From contig JADNRY010000023.1 of assembly GCA_015501585.1 (NCBI GenBank), positions 124,001-188,000 of the forward strand: 64,000 nt of DNA, in the 5' to 3' direction. Origin of the DNA: Rhodocollybia butyracea (Eukaryota > Basidiomycota > Agaricomycetes > Agaricales > Omphalotaceae). Below are positions 11,061 to 21,813 of the stretch, in pieces. The translations under genes and the position numbers were made by a program. The notes under the pieces were generated by a model. It did no database searches. It worked only from the letters and a program-made list of their open reading frames with translations, and was not told the DNA's origin. How positions within the stretch are numbered: position 1 is the stretch's first letter; each line of letters starts with the position of its first letter.

Positions 11061-13900
11061 ATGGCTCGTCAGCTCCTTCACTCTCTCTTTACCCTTGCGG
11101 TTTTATCAAGCGTCCAAGCTTACTTCCTGGTCGGAAATCGTGCGTGCAAAATAGCTGGAAATTTGAAAACGAATATTGATGCGTGAGTTCGCAGGGGACA
11201 TCCTGGTTACCGAACGATTGGATCCACTCGTTAGCCCAGGGAAGGTATCTAGCCATGCACACTCTAGTAAGCCGATAATCGCAGCGGGTAAAGTCAAAGT
11301 ATCTGATGATTGTTTCGTAGTCATTGGAGGTAGCAACTTTGGTATGAATGTTACCACAGCGTCGCTCAGAGACAGCGAATGCACAACGATGCCAATTCAA
11401 GAAGGTACGGTATTATTCACTCTAATGGCAGTAATGCCTGTTACTGAAAAGCCCATAATCTAGACAAGAGCAACTATTGGTTTCCTGTACGTTTGGTTGT
11501 TCTTGTCCGTGTAACATGATCTACTCACGTCCGATTTTCCAGCATCTCTATTTCCAGTGCGAATGGGTCCTGGTCATCTTGATTTTGGTTCGATAATGAT
11601 ATATGTTTTGACAGATTTAAGAATGGATCGTTCGGATCTTTGACAGTAGGAAATGTCATGTAAGTCTCATCGCTGTCGTTCCCAAAACTCCTGAGTCGAT
11701 GATCTTTCTTACAGCTGTGCGTTTTCCCGTGTATACTGATTCCTTCCAAACTCATCTCCCTTCCGCGGATAGACTATCTCTTTAACGATGCGGAAGATGG
11801 CCAACCCAACACGGTCAAGGCGTTCCCTGATGACGTTAGTTTCAAGTTCTTGCTGTGGTATCATTAGAGACTGACCTTGCGCCTCTAGTTCCGTATGCTT
11901 TCTGGTACAGTCCTAGCAAAAATGAGTCTCCGTGCGCGTCTCATTATAATTGGTATATAGGTGACACGACCTTGCGATCTTACAACGCTAGCAGCTATGC
12001 CCAGCAGGCTGTCACATTTCTCTGTTTGGACTTCAATGGTGTGTCGACAAAATACAACATGCTTCCGCCCATTTCATGCCCGAGCGGTATCCGTGCCCAG
12101 ATCGTACGTGCTCTGCACGACTATTTAATTTCAGGCTGACGTGTCTATAGAACTTCCCTATGTGCTGGGATGGTGTGGTAAGATGACATCTCTTTCAGGA
12201 ATTTTGTTCAAGCACTAAAGCAACTCCTACAGAATCTCGATTCTCCTAGCCACCAGTCCCATGTTTCTTTTCCTTCTGGAGGCCCTGACAGCGGAACTTG
12301 TGACGACCCCAACTATCCAGTTACACTTCCGCGTGTCTTCATCGAAGGATACTGGTCTACTGGCCAATGGGACGCAATAAGGGACCAGGCAATGAACTCT
12401 ACCCAGCCTTACGTGTAAGCTGCAACCTGGTTCTCTACATACTTTTCCCTGATATCGTTGCTCATTTAGATTTGCTAACGGAGATCCCACTGGCTACGGA
12501 TATCATGCGGGTGAGGGTCTTTTGGTTTCCTCGGCTGCTCGATGATACTGAGGTTTGTCTTGGTAGACTTTATCAACGGGTGGAAAAGTGGCGTTCTTCA
12601 AAACGTTTTGGACAAATGTGCATGCAGTGAGTATTACTACCCATTTCCCATTTGGAGCTTTTTTCAATCGTGAATTATTAGCTTCGGCCGGATTTGGTGA
12701 TGCCACTTGCTGCGGAGATCTCGGTGTTTTCACTCTCGAGACTTCAGGCTCTTGCAGTCTTACTCCTATTGTGGACGAACAAAGTACGAGGTCAAGTATG
12801 TTTTAAAGGTATTCGGCTAACGATTGACTTCCTTCAGCCCTCGGAATTCTTGACAAGCTTCCCGGTAATAACCCAGTCAATGCTGGACCCGCGGATGCAC
12901 CTGTTCTCGCTGCCAGTTCTATCCCAGCTATTTTAGCACCAGCATACGCCTACACTGGTGCAAGCCCCACCGCCACGGGAACGATTGTAACACCAGCTTC
13001 CGGTGCGACGGGTTCTGGCTCTCCTGCGACTACGGCATCGGCAGTTGGCGCTGTAACCACTAATGCATCAGTTGGCTCTAGTTCTTCAGTCGGGTCTGTA
13101 GCCACTGCGCTTCCGCATCTGTAGCCACTGGCGCTTCTGCATCTGTTGCTACTGGTGCTTCTGCATCTGTTGCCACTGGCGCTTCTGCCTCTGTAGCCAC
13201 TAGTGCTTCTGCCTCTGAAGCCACTGGTGCTTCTGCCTCTGAAGCCACTGGCGCTTCTGCCTCTGTAGCCACTGGCGCTTCTGCCTCTGTAGCCACTGGC
13301 GCTTCTGCCTCTGTAGCCACTGGCGCTTCTGCCTCTGTAGCCACTAGTGCTTCTGCCTCTGAAGCCACTGGTGCTTCTGCCTCTGAAGCCACTGGCGCTT
13401 CCGCATCTGTAGTCACTGGCGCATCTGCATCTGTAGTCACTGGCGCATCTGCATCTGTAGCTACTGGCGCTTCTGCATCTGTAGCCACTGGTGCTTCTGC
13501 TGCCGCATCCACAAGCGTTCGATCACACTGTACCTCAGCCTCATCGGCAAGTGCATCTGCTCAATCACACAGTACTTCAGCCTCGTCGGCAAGTGCATCC
13601 GCTGCGACGTCCACGTCCGCCTCCGCCTCCTCGTCGTCTATCGTCCCTCCAGCGTTCGGAGACTCTGGAACTGTTCCAACTACCAGTAGGAATGAAGCAA
13701 TAGCATCGGCGTCCATAACTGCTGCTGCTTCAGCCAGTGCCGCCACAATCACCTCCTCTTCCTTCTCTTTCCCTTCTGAAGACGACCAGTACGAGTATTA
13801 TTGTGTCAGGCGTCCAAAGTCGAACGCTTCTCGTGCCATTTCCAACATCCGCCGCAACCATATTGCTCGCCACCGCCGCCTTAACGATGCTGATTTTTAA
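11061..13900 (+). CDS. Secreted DUF1996-domain protein, C-terminal frameshift
   Basis: The sixteen-exon model is 11061-11139, 11195-11266, 11321-11404, 11464-11486, 11543-11556, 11615-11659, 11715-11716, 11773-11834, 11889-11904, 11961-12103, 12151-12177, 12233-12414, 12470-12510, 12567-12626, 12682-12783 and 12838 onward. A signal peptide (MARQLLHSLFTLAVLSSVQA) precedes DUF1996 hallmarks: ERLDPLVSPGK, HAHSIIGGSNFG, MPIQEDKSNYW, FPDDFRMLSG, LCLDFNGVS, SGGPDSGTCDDP, GYGYHADFINGW and a late TCCGDLG. The domain's biochemical role is unknown; such proteins are secreted. As written, the frame stops at 13122-13124 (412 residues), because one base is missing in the first 24-bp repeat near 13107. Beyond it, another frame stays open through an Ala/Ser/Thr repeat to TAA at 13898-13900 and ends in a His/Arg-rich tail typical of basidiomycete members. 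Frameshift or sequencing error are both possible. Confidence 0.85.
11715..11716 (+). other. Inferred 2-nt microexon
   Basis: CT at 11715-11716 sits between a 55-nt intron (GTAAGT...ACAG, 11660-11714) and a 56-nt intron (GTGCGT...ATAG, 11717-11772). Joined as AT-CT-AC it encodes Ile-Tyr and continues NVIYYLFNDA, which fits the DUF1996 consensus. Removing 11660-11772 as one intron breaks the frame. The alternative is a 14-nt exon (11715-11728) with a short 44-nt intron, giving ICAFSHYLF. Confidence 0.6.
13098..13504 (+). repeat. 24-bp coding minisatellite, 17 units
   Basis: Seventeen tandem units encode variants of VATGASAS (VATSASAS, EATGASAS and VVTGASAS also occur). The first unit is 23 bp, which causes the frameshift. 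A block beginning with the variant order VATSASAS-EATGASAS-EATGASAS occurs at 13193 and again at 13337, a higher-order period of 144 bp (six units). The region continues into further Ser/Ala/Thr-rich sequence. Such low-complexity linkers usually separate a secreted domain from the cell wall. Confidence 0.9.
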
Positions 13901-16090
13901 GACACTCTTTTTTCCTTCACGCTCTCTCATGTCCGCTCTCTTTTTCTGCTTGCCTTGCCTTTGGCGACTCGATGTCGCTCGTCTCGTCTCGTCTCTCAAT
14001 CATCAACAAGATCAGTTTATTAGGAACTGCTAGCGGTTCTTTCCTCTCTGTATATAAAAAAATCTTCAGTTTTTGTCTGGTATGTCGTTTGTCACTGTCA
14101 TTCCTAGCTTGGTTCTAGTCTAGATTCATTCTTCATTCTTCTTGGGAGTCTGCGGCTCCTTACTTCTGGTAGGTAGATAAATATGTTTATGCGCAACAAT
14201 GCCATTACGCCTGATCTTTCGTCCCATGTCAGTTCTTGTCAATCGTTCAAAGACTGGCTATGGAACTAGCTCAGTCGTTTGATCGTGTGGATATTCGAGT
14301 TGATAAAGTCGTAGGTTCTTGGGGTGAAAGAGGTGGAGAGGGAAGACGTGTTTGAGTTTGGTGGTAGCGAGCATTTTCGATTGGGAAAGAGATGGCACTG
14401 GGCTGAGTACGGTCATTCTCCACCAAGACAATGTCTTCTTCGGGTTCGAAAGTATTGGTCTCGGAGTCATCGTTATCAGGTGCTCATCGTCTGGACTGAC
14501 CGGGTCTCTGCGTGCTCATGATTGGTTTTTATTATTTCCAAGACTGTTTTGGGCCGGACAGTTGGAGATTCTGGCAGTCGTGTCGTCTTTGTGAGTCCTT
14601 TTTTCCCTAAGCTCGGCCAGAAGACGCATCATGTGAGTGGATTAGCGGGCATCCTGCCCAAAGAAATATCTACAAAAGGACGAGAAGATGCGATATAAAG
14701 AGCTGAACAATACGGCTGATACACACGTAGCTACAAGAAGCTTTGTTTTGGGAAAATTATCGTACCACAAACAAGCCATGGTCCAAAGTTCACCGTTTCG
14801 AACCCGGCCTAGAGCGACGAACATTACATACTTACTTAAAATTTGGGTTGAAAAGATTCAATTCAGCCTTCCCCAGCTACACCGAGGCCAGTGCATGGAT
14901 TCCAGCCCGCCTATATATTGGACGTCGGAATCGGAGCTGCAGGCTGGAATCTCAGATCTCAGTTTGGGACCCGAGGGCGGGCACTCGGAATTGTTATTAT
15001 AGTTGTTTTATTGAGTATTGAATCGAGGTCGGGAGATCGCATGGCACACTAGGCAGAAATGGGTCAAAGGCAGAGGAAAGTGCCCACCCCAACTGATTTC
15101 GTCGCGCGTTCTTCTCGGTTTAGACGTGCCCGGCAAAGGACTTCCCAGATCTGGATAAACTATTGAGAAACCCTACTTTTTGATCCTTATTCGGCAACCC
15201 CAAGAAGCCCAGTGACCGTCACAAAAGGTCACATAAGTCACTGAATTTCCGAGTATGATTGCACCCAATTGGCAGTGCTGGAAGAAGTTTGAGTCTCTGT
15301 ACCATATACAGGGTTTATGGCTAGTATAGCAGGAGTTATACAATCCTTATTACAATCCTTACATCAAGGCGCAATCTTGACATTGAAAGGGAAATGTAAT
15401 AGGAGATGGCCAATGAAGGAAACAGGATTCAGGAATATAAGGTTGAGGAAAGACACTGTAAGTATACACGTATGTGTAACAGTCAAAACCTCAGCTACAC
15501 AAGTTCTCAAATCACTAATCAAGGATTAGACTTGAAAAATACAAGCTGAATTGCGCATTGACCAATGACTGGGACCGCTAACTTCTATGCGTGTCCGTGT
15601 GCACACACCAGGTTTGGAGAGAGCATATGAGGATGTTGCTAGTTGAATGAAGAGGTGCACGTACTATCCGTGCTCTTTCGTCGTTTCGGTCGCTGTAATT
15701 CCGTGAAGAACTTAGAAGACATCACTCAAAAAAGAACGCGCGCATGAATCTACGCTGAAGGAGTTGGTTCAAGTTTATAGGTTGTTTAAATAAGAATATG
15801 CGTATTTAGTTGCTGGATTCGGTCGGAGACGCAACGAGCTGTAAGAAAAATTTCCAGCAGGGGAGGCGCGGAAGGACGCGTTTTTGACGTGTTTCGACAC
15901 TAAATATGCGAGATAGGTTAAGTATGTCGTTGAAGAGAATGAATACGCAACACTAGAGCGCGTCAGGCAAGAGCTGAGCGGCGTGAGGGCCTTGTACAAG
16001 ATAAGTCACGATAGTAAATGCGTGACAAACACCGTGATGGGTTTCCACCGAGTAAATCGCGTGGGTTTCACGAAAATTTCCTTTTTTGGA
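13901..16090. other. Intergenic region
   Basis: No recognisable gene. Small open frames on both strands (for example 14688-15021 plus) have no domain signal or splice continuity. Confidence 0.5.
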
Positions 16091-16096
16091 GGGGTT

Positions 16097-16613
16097 TCAC
16101 ATCAAATCAGGGTTTCTCAATAGTTTTATCCCCCAGATCTCATCACCCAGTTCCTCTGAAATCGTTCCAGCATCATCTGTGAGTAGGTGTGGGTCTTTAC
16201 CCAAATCCGGAATGATCTCCTTGCGAATCTCCGCATCTCGTTCCTGCTCTAATGATGGATCCATCCAAGGAGAATTTTGCAGCACCGCTGCTTCTTCGTC
16301 TGGTGGCTAGCTGTGCTTATCTCCAAACGAGAGCTTCTGACCGCAAATCCTTATCCGATTGTGTTTAACATATCTAAGAAACTAGCGGCCGATGGATTGA
16401 TATGGAACGGTGAGGATGCCATGACTTTTGAGCGTTCCATCCGGGTGACGAAAAAGATTGACATGAAAATTTAGTGATCGATTGGGGTGAGGCTGCTTGA
16501 ATGGATGATTGTGCAAAGACCTTGGCAAGTTCCAATGTGACTTGCCGTTCATCGGTGTTGCGGGATACGTTATGGATAGCGATCTCCATGGCTGTTTTCG
16601 AGTCCGACGACAT
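16097..16613 (-). pseudogene. Relic of a fungal RNA-dependent RNA polymerase N-terminus
   Basis: Read from 16613 downward, the minus strand gives MSSDSKTAMEIAIHNVSRNT and VTLELAKVF. After a frame change near 16475 it gives NFHVNLFRHPDG and SHGILTVPYQ. Then come two in-frame stops separated by FLRYVKHNRIRICGQKLSFG, followed by PPDEEAAVLQNSPWMDPSLE. The order (a short beta-strand-rich start, F-x-V-x-LF, G-x-LT-x-P, an I-x-I-x-G-x-K-x-x-F strand and an L-x-x-x-P-x-x-DP motif) is what I remember of the N-terminal region of QDE-1/RdRP-family proteins in Agaricomycetes. The catalytic C-terminal two-thirds is missing. With one frameshift and two stops it is non-functional. Identification rests on remembered pattern only. 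Confidence 0.5.
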
Positions 16614-16619
16614 GATCTA

Positions 16620-17260
16620 GGGAAAGTGGCTAGAGGAAAGTAACTGGAAGAAAGCAAGAAGACTTGATCGATGATATCGCGTGGCCGTAGTAAGCGCCCA
16701 TGGCATTTATGCTATCGAGTCGGAGATGAACAAATTCATGTGCGATAATCTCTAGTCTCTGAGCTCTGGTTTCAATGTGTTTGCTGGGGCGCCGACAGAG
16801 GAGGAAAAATGAGTACTTGAGTCCTGAGATGGGTGGGAGGGGAAGAGAAAGAGCCGTTGTATAGGCGCCTAAGAAGCGCCATATGCCTGTCTTACGGACT
16901 GGCCGTCGTTCAGACAGACTGCACAACGCGAAATCTGGAGTCTGGTAGGGTTAGGACACTACCAGTAGTAGCAAGCACCGTCAGCCATGCTCGAAGTAGA
17001 TCTCAGGATGGGCCACAACTAAGCAGGCTAGGCCGTGGTTGAACCTTACTAGTTTGAGGTGGCCCTGGTCAGAATCTAGATAACAATAGCAATCATGTTA
17101 GGTATGCGTTTCGATACGATCTCCAGTAGTAAAAGGTCAAGAGAGAGAATAAATCGTTCATATACAGTAAGGTCGTAGATATAAAGGTAAACCAATAGTG
17201 CGGATATCATTGTGTCAGTGGAAAGAGCAACCGGTTCTACATACATACCATGTTCAGACT
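16620..17260. other. Intergenic region with F-box 3' flank repeat
   Basis: No gene seen. From about 17130 the sequence (GAGAGAATAAATCGTTCATA and following, through ATAAAGGTAAACCAAT) recurs in diverged form downstream of F-box copies 2, 3 and 4, so it is part of the amplified unit. Confidence 0.6.
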
Positions 17261-18793
17261 TCAGTACCATGGCTCTGATACCTCGACAGATAGCCCACCA
17301 GAGCAAAGCCCAGATAGCTTGCCCATCAATGCTGCGCGGGTTTGTGGAGAGGAAATACCAATTCGGGCTTCTTCCAGGAGGGATGACTTGTCACCTTCGA
17401 GAGACGGTCGACGGGATTCGAGGAACGACCCTAGATCATCTACAGGAACGGTGCCATCATAGAAAATGAGCTCAAGCTCAGTAAGCTTGGACATCATGTC
17501 TGCGCTCATGAGACCCTGGAAGAAACGAGCTGTGAGAGCGCGTGAATTTTCGTCCAACAAGCAGGTCTCTTTGAAACCAAAAAACTCGAGAGCCGGTAAC
17601 TTTGTTAGTATTTTCAATAGATTCTGGTCCGAAATATAGTGGCCGCTGAATTCTAGGTGAGTGAGCTTCATCAAAGACGCCTCAGACCGAGAAAGCATGG
17701 ACAAAAGGTCTGCCACAGGAAACAAGGCACTAGACCTGTCACTTGGATCGACATTCTTTGCCCGACGAGTGCGCTCGTCGATGAAGACAAGTTCTTCGAC
17801 ATTTGGAAGTGTGAGGTTTTCAAAGAGGTCCCCATGCGCATCACGGCATTCAAGTTCATCGTCCCCGGTCTGGATAACTGACAGAGCTTTCAACTGAGAT
17901 GTGGTTGCCCTTGTACCATAGCTCGTGTATGGAATGAACATGGTGAACACTTTTGCGTTGCATTCCGATGAAGCGTCCTCGAGAAAGCCCAAGACAGTGT
18001 CAGCAGTCACCCAAGTGAGGGTAATCTCGCTAAGGTGACTAGAACCAAAATTTCCACCAACGGCAAACCTTTCCATCGTAAACTTTCGCAGAAGAGGAGC
18101 ATAAAATGCTGGGCAAGGGTCAGTACCCGCGTCTTCGCGAGGCATACATCGCATTTCGAGCTCCTGGAGTAGTGGGAACATAACGGGAAATTCGGTATGA
18201 TCGAGTTGGTTTGATTCGGGAAGCTGCAAGACCGCACTCTTCCATCTATGCGCATGCTGAAAAAGGTTTTCAAGAACCGGGAGTGCACCTTGTGGTTCAT
18301 CCGAGTCCTCGTCACTGCCCCCGTCGTATTCGTCACCATCTGTGGTGTACTCGGAAAACAGGACACAAATATCCAGCGGAGCGTCTTTCGACAGCTCCAG
18401 ACGACGAACCACCAAGGCTTCTAGGGACGGTCCATGCGAGAACGACGAGACCGAGACATATATCTTGCTCCATAAAGAGGGTATAGTAAACGCAATGGCG
18501 TTCCAACGTTTGTTGACACGAGCGATGTAATTGGTGTTAATTCGTGAGCGGCCGTAGTTCCCGAATCCTGCAACAGTGGTTGTGGAACTGTAGAATAGAA
18601 AAACCTCCCAGAGAATTTCGTTCTGTAAACGATCTATGTAGCAAACTTTGCCAACGCTGCTTGCTCCTGCCACTGTTTGTCTTTTCTTTGGCTGACGGCG
18701 CTTCTTCCCTGTCATTACTCTCCAGAATAGAATGAAACAGAGATCTCCAGACAAGGCAAAAGAGCGTACAGGTATTGGTAGATCTTCCGTCAA
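17261..18793 (-). CDS. F-box protein, array copy 1 (intact)
   Basis: This single open frame encodes 510 residues. The likely start is the family-conserved RVMTGKK methionine (18715); an upstream ATG at 18793 is also open. An F-box-like domain follows: CYIDRLQNEILWEVFLF, then VNKRWNAIAFTIPSLWSKIY, matching the L-P-x-E-[IL]-L-x-x-IF...V-x-[RK]-x-W-x-x-[IL]-A pattern that binds Skp1 in SCF ubiquitin ligases. Next come an acidic Asp/Glu/Ser linker and about 300 residues with leucine-rich, LRR-like segments (LPNVEELVFIDE, MKLTHLEFSGHYISDQNLLK, LTELELIFYDG). The C-terminus ends in CSGGLSVEVSEPWY. It is predicted to be a substrate adaptor; the substrate is unknown. It is most like copies 3 and 4. 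Confidence 0.85.
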   Translation of the reverse strand: MTEDLPIPVRSFALSGDLCFILFWRVMTGKKRRQPKKRQTVAGASSVGKVCYIDRLQNEILWEVFLFYSSTTTVAGFGNYGRSRINTNYIARVNKRWNAIAFTIPSLWSKIYVSVSSFSHGPSLEALVVRRLELSKDAPLDICVLFSEYTTDGDEYDGGSDEDSDEPQGALPVLENLFQHAHRWKSAVLQLPESNQLDHTEFPVMFPLLQELEMRCMPREDAGTDPCPAFYAPLLRKFTMERFAVGGNFGSSHLSEITLTWVTADTVLGFLEDASSECNAKVFTMFIPYTSYGTRATTSQLKALSVIQTGDDELECRDAHGDLFENLTLPNVEELVFIDERTRRAKNVDPSDRSSALFPVADLLSMLSRSEASLMKLTHLEFSGHYISDQNLLKILTKLPALEFFGFKETCLLDENSRALTARFFQGLMSADMMSKLTELELIFYDGTVPVDDLGSFLESRRPSLEGDKSSLLEEARIGISSPQTRAALMGKLSGLCSGGLSVEVSEPWY

Positions 18794-19802
18794 CTGTGTT
18801 CAAAAGAATATCAGTTCAGAGTTGATACTTTGAGTTCGAGATCATGGAAACTCCTACTTTGGTGCTTGAAAGGCGTTAGAATTAAAGGTCGCAGCTATTC
18901 AAGAATGTTAATGAAGCGACTGGGGAACCATATGACGCGGCACGGTCGCGTCTCCCACGAACCCACGATCAAAAGATCACGCCGCCGTGAATGGGATGCA
19001 AAAGAATTCAGGATGATTGAATTCGAGAAGCTTACTTTGCAGGATATAGAAGTGTTCATATATCATAGCATACTTGACAAACAGACGGACCATGAGGAAA
19101 ATCCTTGAGAAATTATTCGGAAGAATCAGAACAATCCAACTACGTACTACCTTTTTCGATTTCGTCCCAGTGGCACGCCATGTCTACACCTGGAGATTTA
19201 AAAATGAGGATAAGTAATGCACTGGTATATGGACCAGCCATTTCAAGCTAGCGTTGCATATGTGTGGAGGGAGCAGCGAGGTGATAAAATACTTAGTATA
19301 AGAGAGATAATAACAAGATAATAGTAAGTATCCCAGTATACATCTCACCAAGCTCGCCTATGCAGAAGTACTGGTAGTATATCAAAAAAAGTATACATCG
19401 CGACACCGTAGATCAGACATTTACAGGTCGTCAGTAAAGACTGGCCTCCTTTTGATAGAATCGTTATATCGGATACCATATCCATTCCTGGTTCACCCAG
19501 AAATGGAGTCGCATAGCCTGGGAACCTCACTGACTGCACAGCGCGAACTCCGGGAGGTTTTGGACACCTGAAAGTACAAAGTAGATGGGGAGAAATGAAG
19601 CAGGCTAGGCCGTGGTTGAGCCTTCCTTCGAGGTGGAGACAATAACAATTATATTAAGCAAGCGTTGCGATGCGACCCCTAGTCCTAGAAGGTCAAGGAA
19701 GTAAAATGTTCATATACAGTAAGGTCGTCGATATAAAGGTAAACCAATGGTGCATATATCAATATTCCGGCAAGAATACCCAACTCTGCACACATACCAT
19801 AG
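18794..19802. other. Spacer between F-box copies 1 and 2
   Basis: The spacer holds the shared upstream flank (about 18840-19000, with CTCCTACTTTGGTGCTT and a CACGAxCCACGATCAAAAGA-type motif also found upstream of copies 2 and 5) and a 3' flank of copy 2 (19560-19800). The stretch 19350-19575 is related to 30430-30545 and 31130-31215. No gene is seen. Confidence 0.6.
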
Positions 19803-21442
19803 TCAGAACCAGGGCCTCGATACCTCAGCAATTAACCCGCCTGAGCATAGCTCAGATAGCCTGTCCATCAATGCTGCGCAGGTTTCTGGAGAGCGGATAC
19901 CAATTCGAATTTGTTTCAGGGGAAGTAATCGCATAGATGACTCGTCACCTCCCAGAGATGGTCGACGGGATTCGAAGAATAACACTAGATCTTCCACGGG
20001 AATGGTTCCGAGGCCAAAAATGAGCTCGAGTTGAGTAAGCTTGGGCATCATGTCTACACTCATGACATCTTGGAAGAAATGAGCGGTGAGAGCGTAAGCC
20101 TCTGGTGAGTCCATCGAAAAAGTTTCTTTGAAAGTGAAAAAGGCGAGAGTCGGCAGTTGTGCTAGTATTTTTAGTAGATTATGGTCAGAAACATAGTAAC
20201 CGCTAAGTTCCAGATGGCTGAGCTTCATAAAAGATGACTCGGAGCGCGCAAACATGGACAAAAGGCTCGCCACAGGAAATCTCCGACCAGTATCCTCGTC
20301 AATGAAAACGAGCTTTTCAACATTTGGAAGTGTGAGGAAATCAAGGACATCCGAAAGCTGATTGTGTCGCTCTTCATGTGTCTGGATAACTGACAGAGTT
20401 TTTAATTGAGATGTGGCTGAAGAAGCTCCATCCGTCTTGTACGGATATTTGTTTGGGACAGTGTTTATGGTGAAGACTGTCATGTTACATTCCGATGAAG
20501 CGCCTTCGAGAAAGTTCGCGAGTTAGGAGACACCCAACTAAGGGTAATCTCGTTGAGGTGACTACAACCAAAGTGTTCGTCGAACATAAACTTCTCCATC
20601 GTAAACTTGCGAAGAAGGGGAGCGTGAAACGACGGGCAATGCTCCGTAGCCTCGCAAGATACCCATCGCATTTCGAGTTCTTGGAGTAGCGGAAACGTGT
20701 CGGGAAACTCGGTATGATCAAATTCCCGCGATTCTGGAAGCTGCAAGATCGCACTCTTCCATCTATGTGCATGCTGAAAGAGTTTTGCAAGAATTGGAAG
20801 TGCAACTTGTGGTGTATCCGAGTCCTCATCACTGGATTCGTAGTCCTCCCACACGCCGCACTCATTACTGGCTCCATAGTCCCCATTACTAGCCCCATAG
20901 TCCTCATCGCTATCTGAATCTCCACCTCTGTACCTGTCCCTGTCCCTGTCCCAATCTTTGACAGTATCCTCGGAAAATAGAACACAAATGTCCAGCGGAG
21001 CATTTTTTGACAGTTTTAGGCGATGATCCACAAAAAATTCTAGAAGCGATCCATGTGAGAATGACTGGATCGAAACATAGATTTTACTCCATAAAGAGGG
21101 CATAGCAAGCGCAATCGCGTTCCAGCGTTTGTTGACAAAAGTGAGGGAAGTGGGATCAGTGATAATTCGTGATTGAATATACTCCCGCTCGAAATCTGCA
21201 GCAGTGATCGTAGAACTGGAGAATAAAAAAATTTCACAGAGGATTTCGGTCTGTAAACGATCAATGTAGCAAACGTTGTCAACGGCCCCGGCTGCCACCG
21301 CTGTTTGCTTGCTTTTTGATTGACGATGTTCATTTTCCGTCATTTCTCTGCAGAGCACAATAAAATAGAGCACTTCAGAAAGACAAAAGAGCGTACACTT
21401 CAGAAGGTCAGGTATCGGTAAACCTTCCGCAGGTGAGCCCAA
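19803..21442 (-). pseudogene. F-box protein, array copy 2 (frameshifted)
   Basis: The N-terminal frame 21442-20480 carries the F-box (CYIDRLQTEILCEIFLF, VNKRWNAIALAMPSLWSKIY) and an acidic linker rich in DRDRD/SDED and an NGDYGASN-type repeat. It runs out of frame after ITLSWVSPN. The C-terminal half resumes in another frame (20483-19803; KTLSVIQTHEER, LPNVEKLVFIDE, LELIFGLGTIPVEDL, ending EVSRPWF). The join falls where other copies read WVSPDTVTxFLEGASSECN; here several bases of the SPDTV codons are lost. Otherwise both halves are well preserved, so inactivation looks recent. Confidence 0.8.
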
Positions 21443-21813
21443 AGAATATTAGCCCGAAGATTTTGTGTGAGACCACTAAAACTCCTATTTGGTGCTTTGA
21501 TTAGAGACCGTGAAAGGAGGTCGCAGCGCACTTATTTAAGATGTCGGGGTGTTTTAACAGAAAGCACCACGCCACATGCAGAATACAATGCAACTCACTG
21601 AGTCGAGCACATCCCGGATTCCCACGATTAAAAAGTCACGCCACTATCTCGTGACTCGTCATGTCGAGTTGTACTTAGCTTCTGACACTGTAGTACCATT
21701 GTAACAAGTTGAAGTTTTCAAGTTAAGGGAGAGAATAAATCGTTCATATACAGCGAGGTTGTAGATAGTAAACATCAATGTTTCGGGTACCCAACTCTGC
21801 ATACATACCATGT
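21443..21813. other. Spacer between F-box copies 2 and 3
   Basis: It contains the upstream flank of copy 2 (about 21475-21660) and the 3' flank of copy 3 (from about 21720, an AGAATAAATCGTTCATATAC stretch). No gene is present. Confidence 0.6.

Noticed and set aside
11525..11755. Minus-strand 76-codon frame inside the DUF1996 gene
   Set aside because: It spans exons and introns of a well-supported gene on the other strand.
13078..13512. 144-codon minus-strand frame encoding an Ala/Glu/Val repeat protein
   Set aside because: It is the antisense of the 24-bp minisatellite in the DUF1996 gene; periodic repeats of a multiple of three keep several frames open.
14790..14830. tRNA-like TTCGAACCC segment
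   Set aside because: No acceptor stem or anticodon arm could be paired around it.
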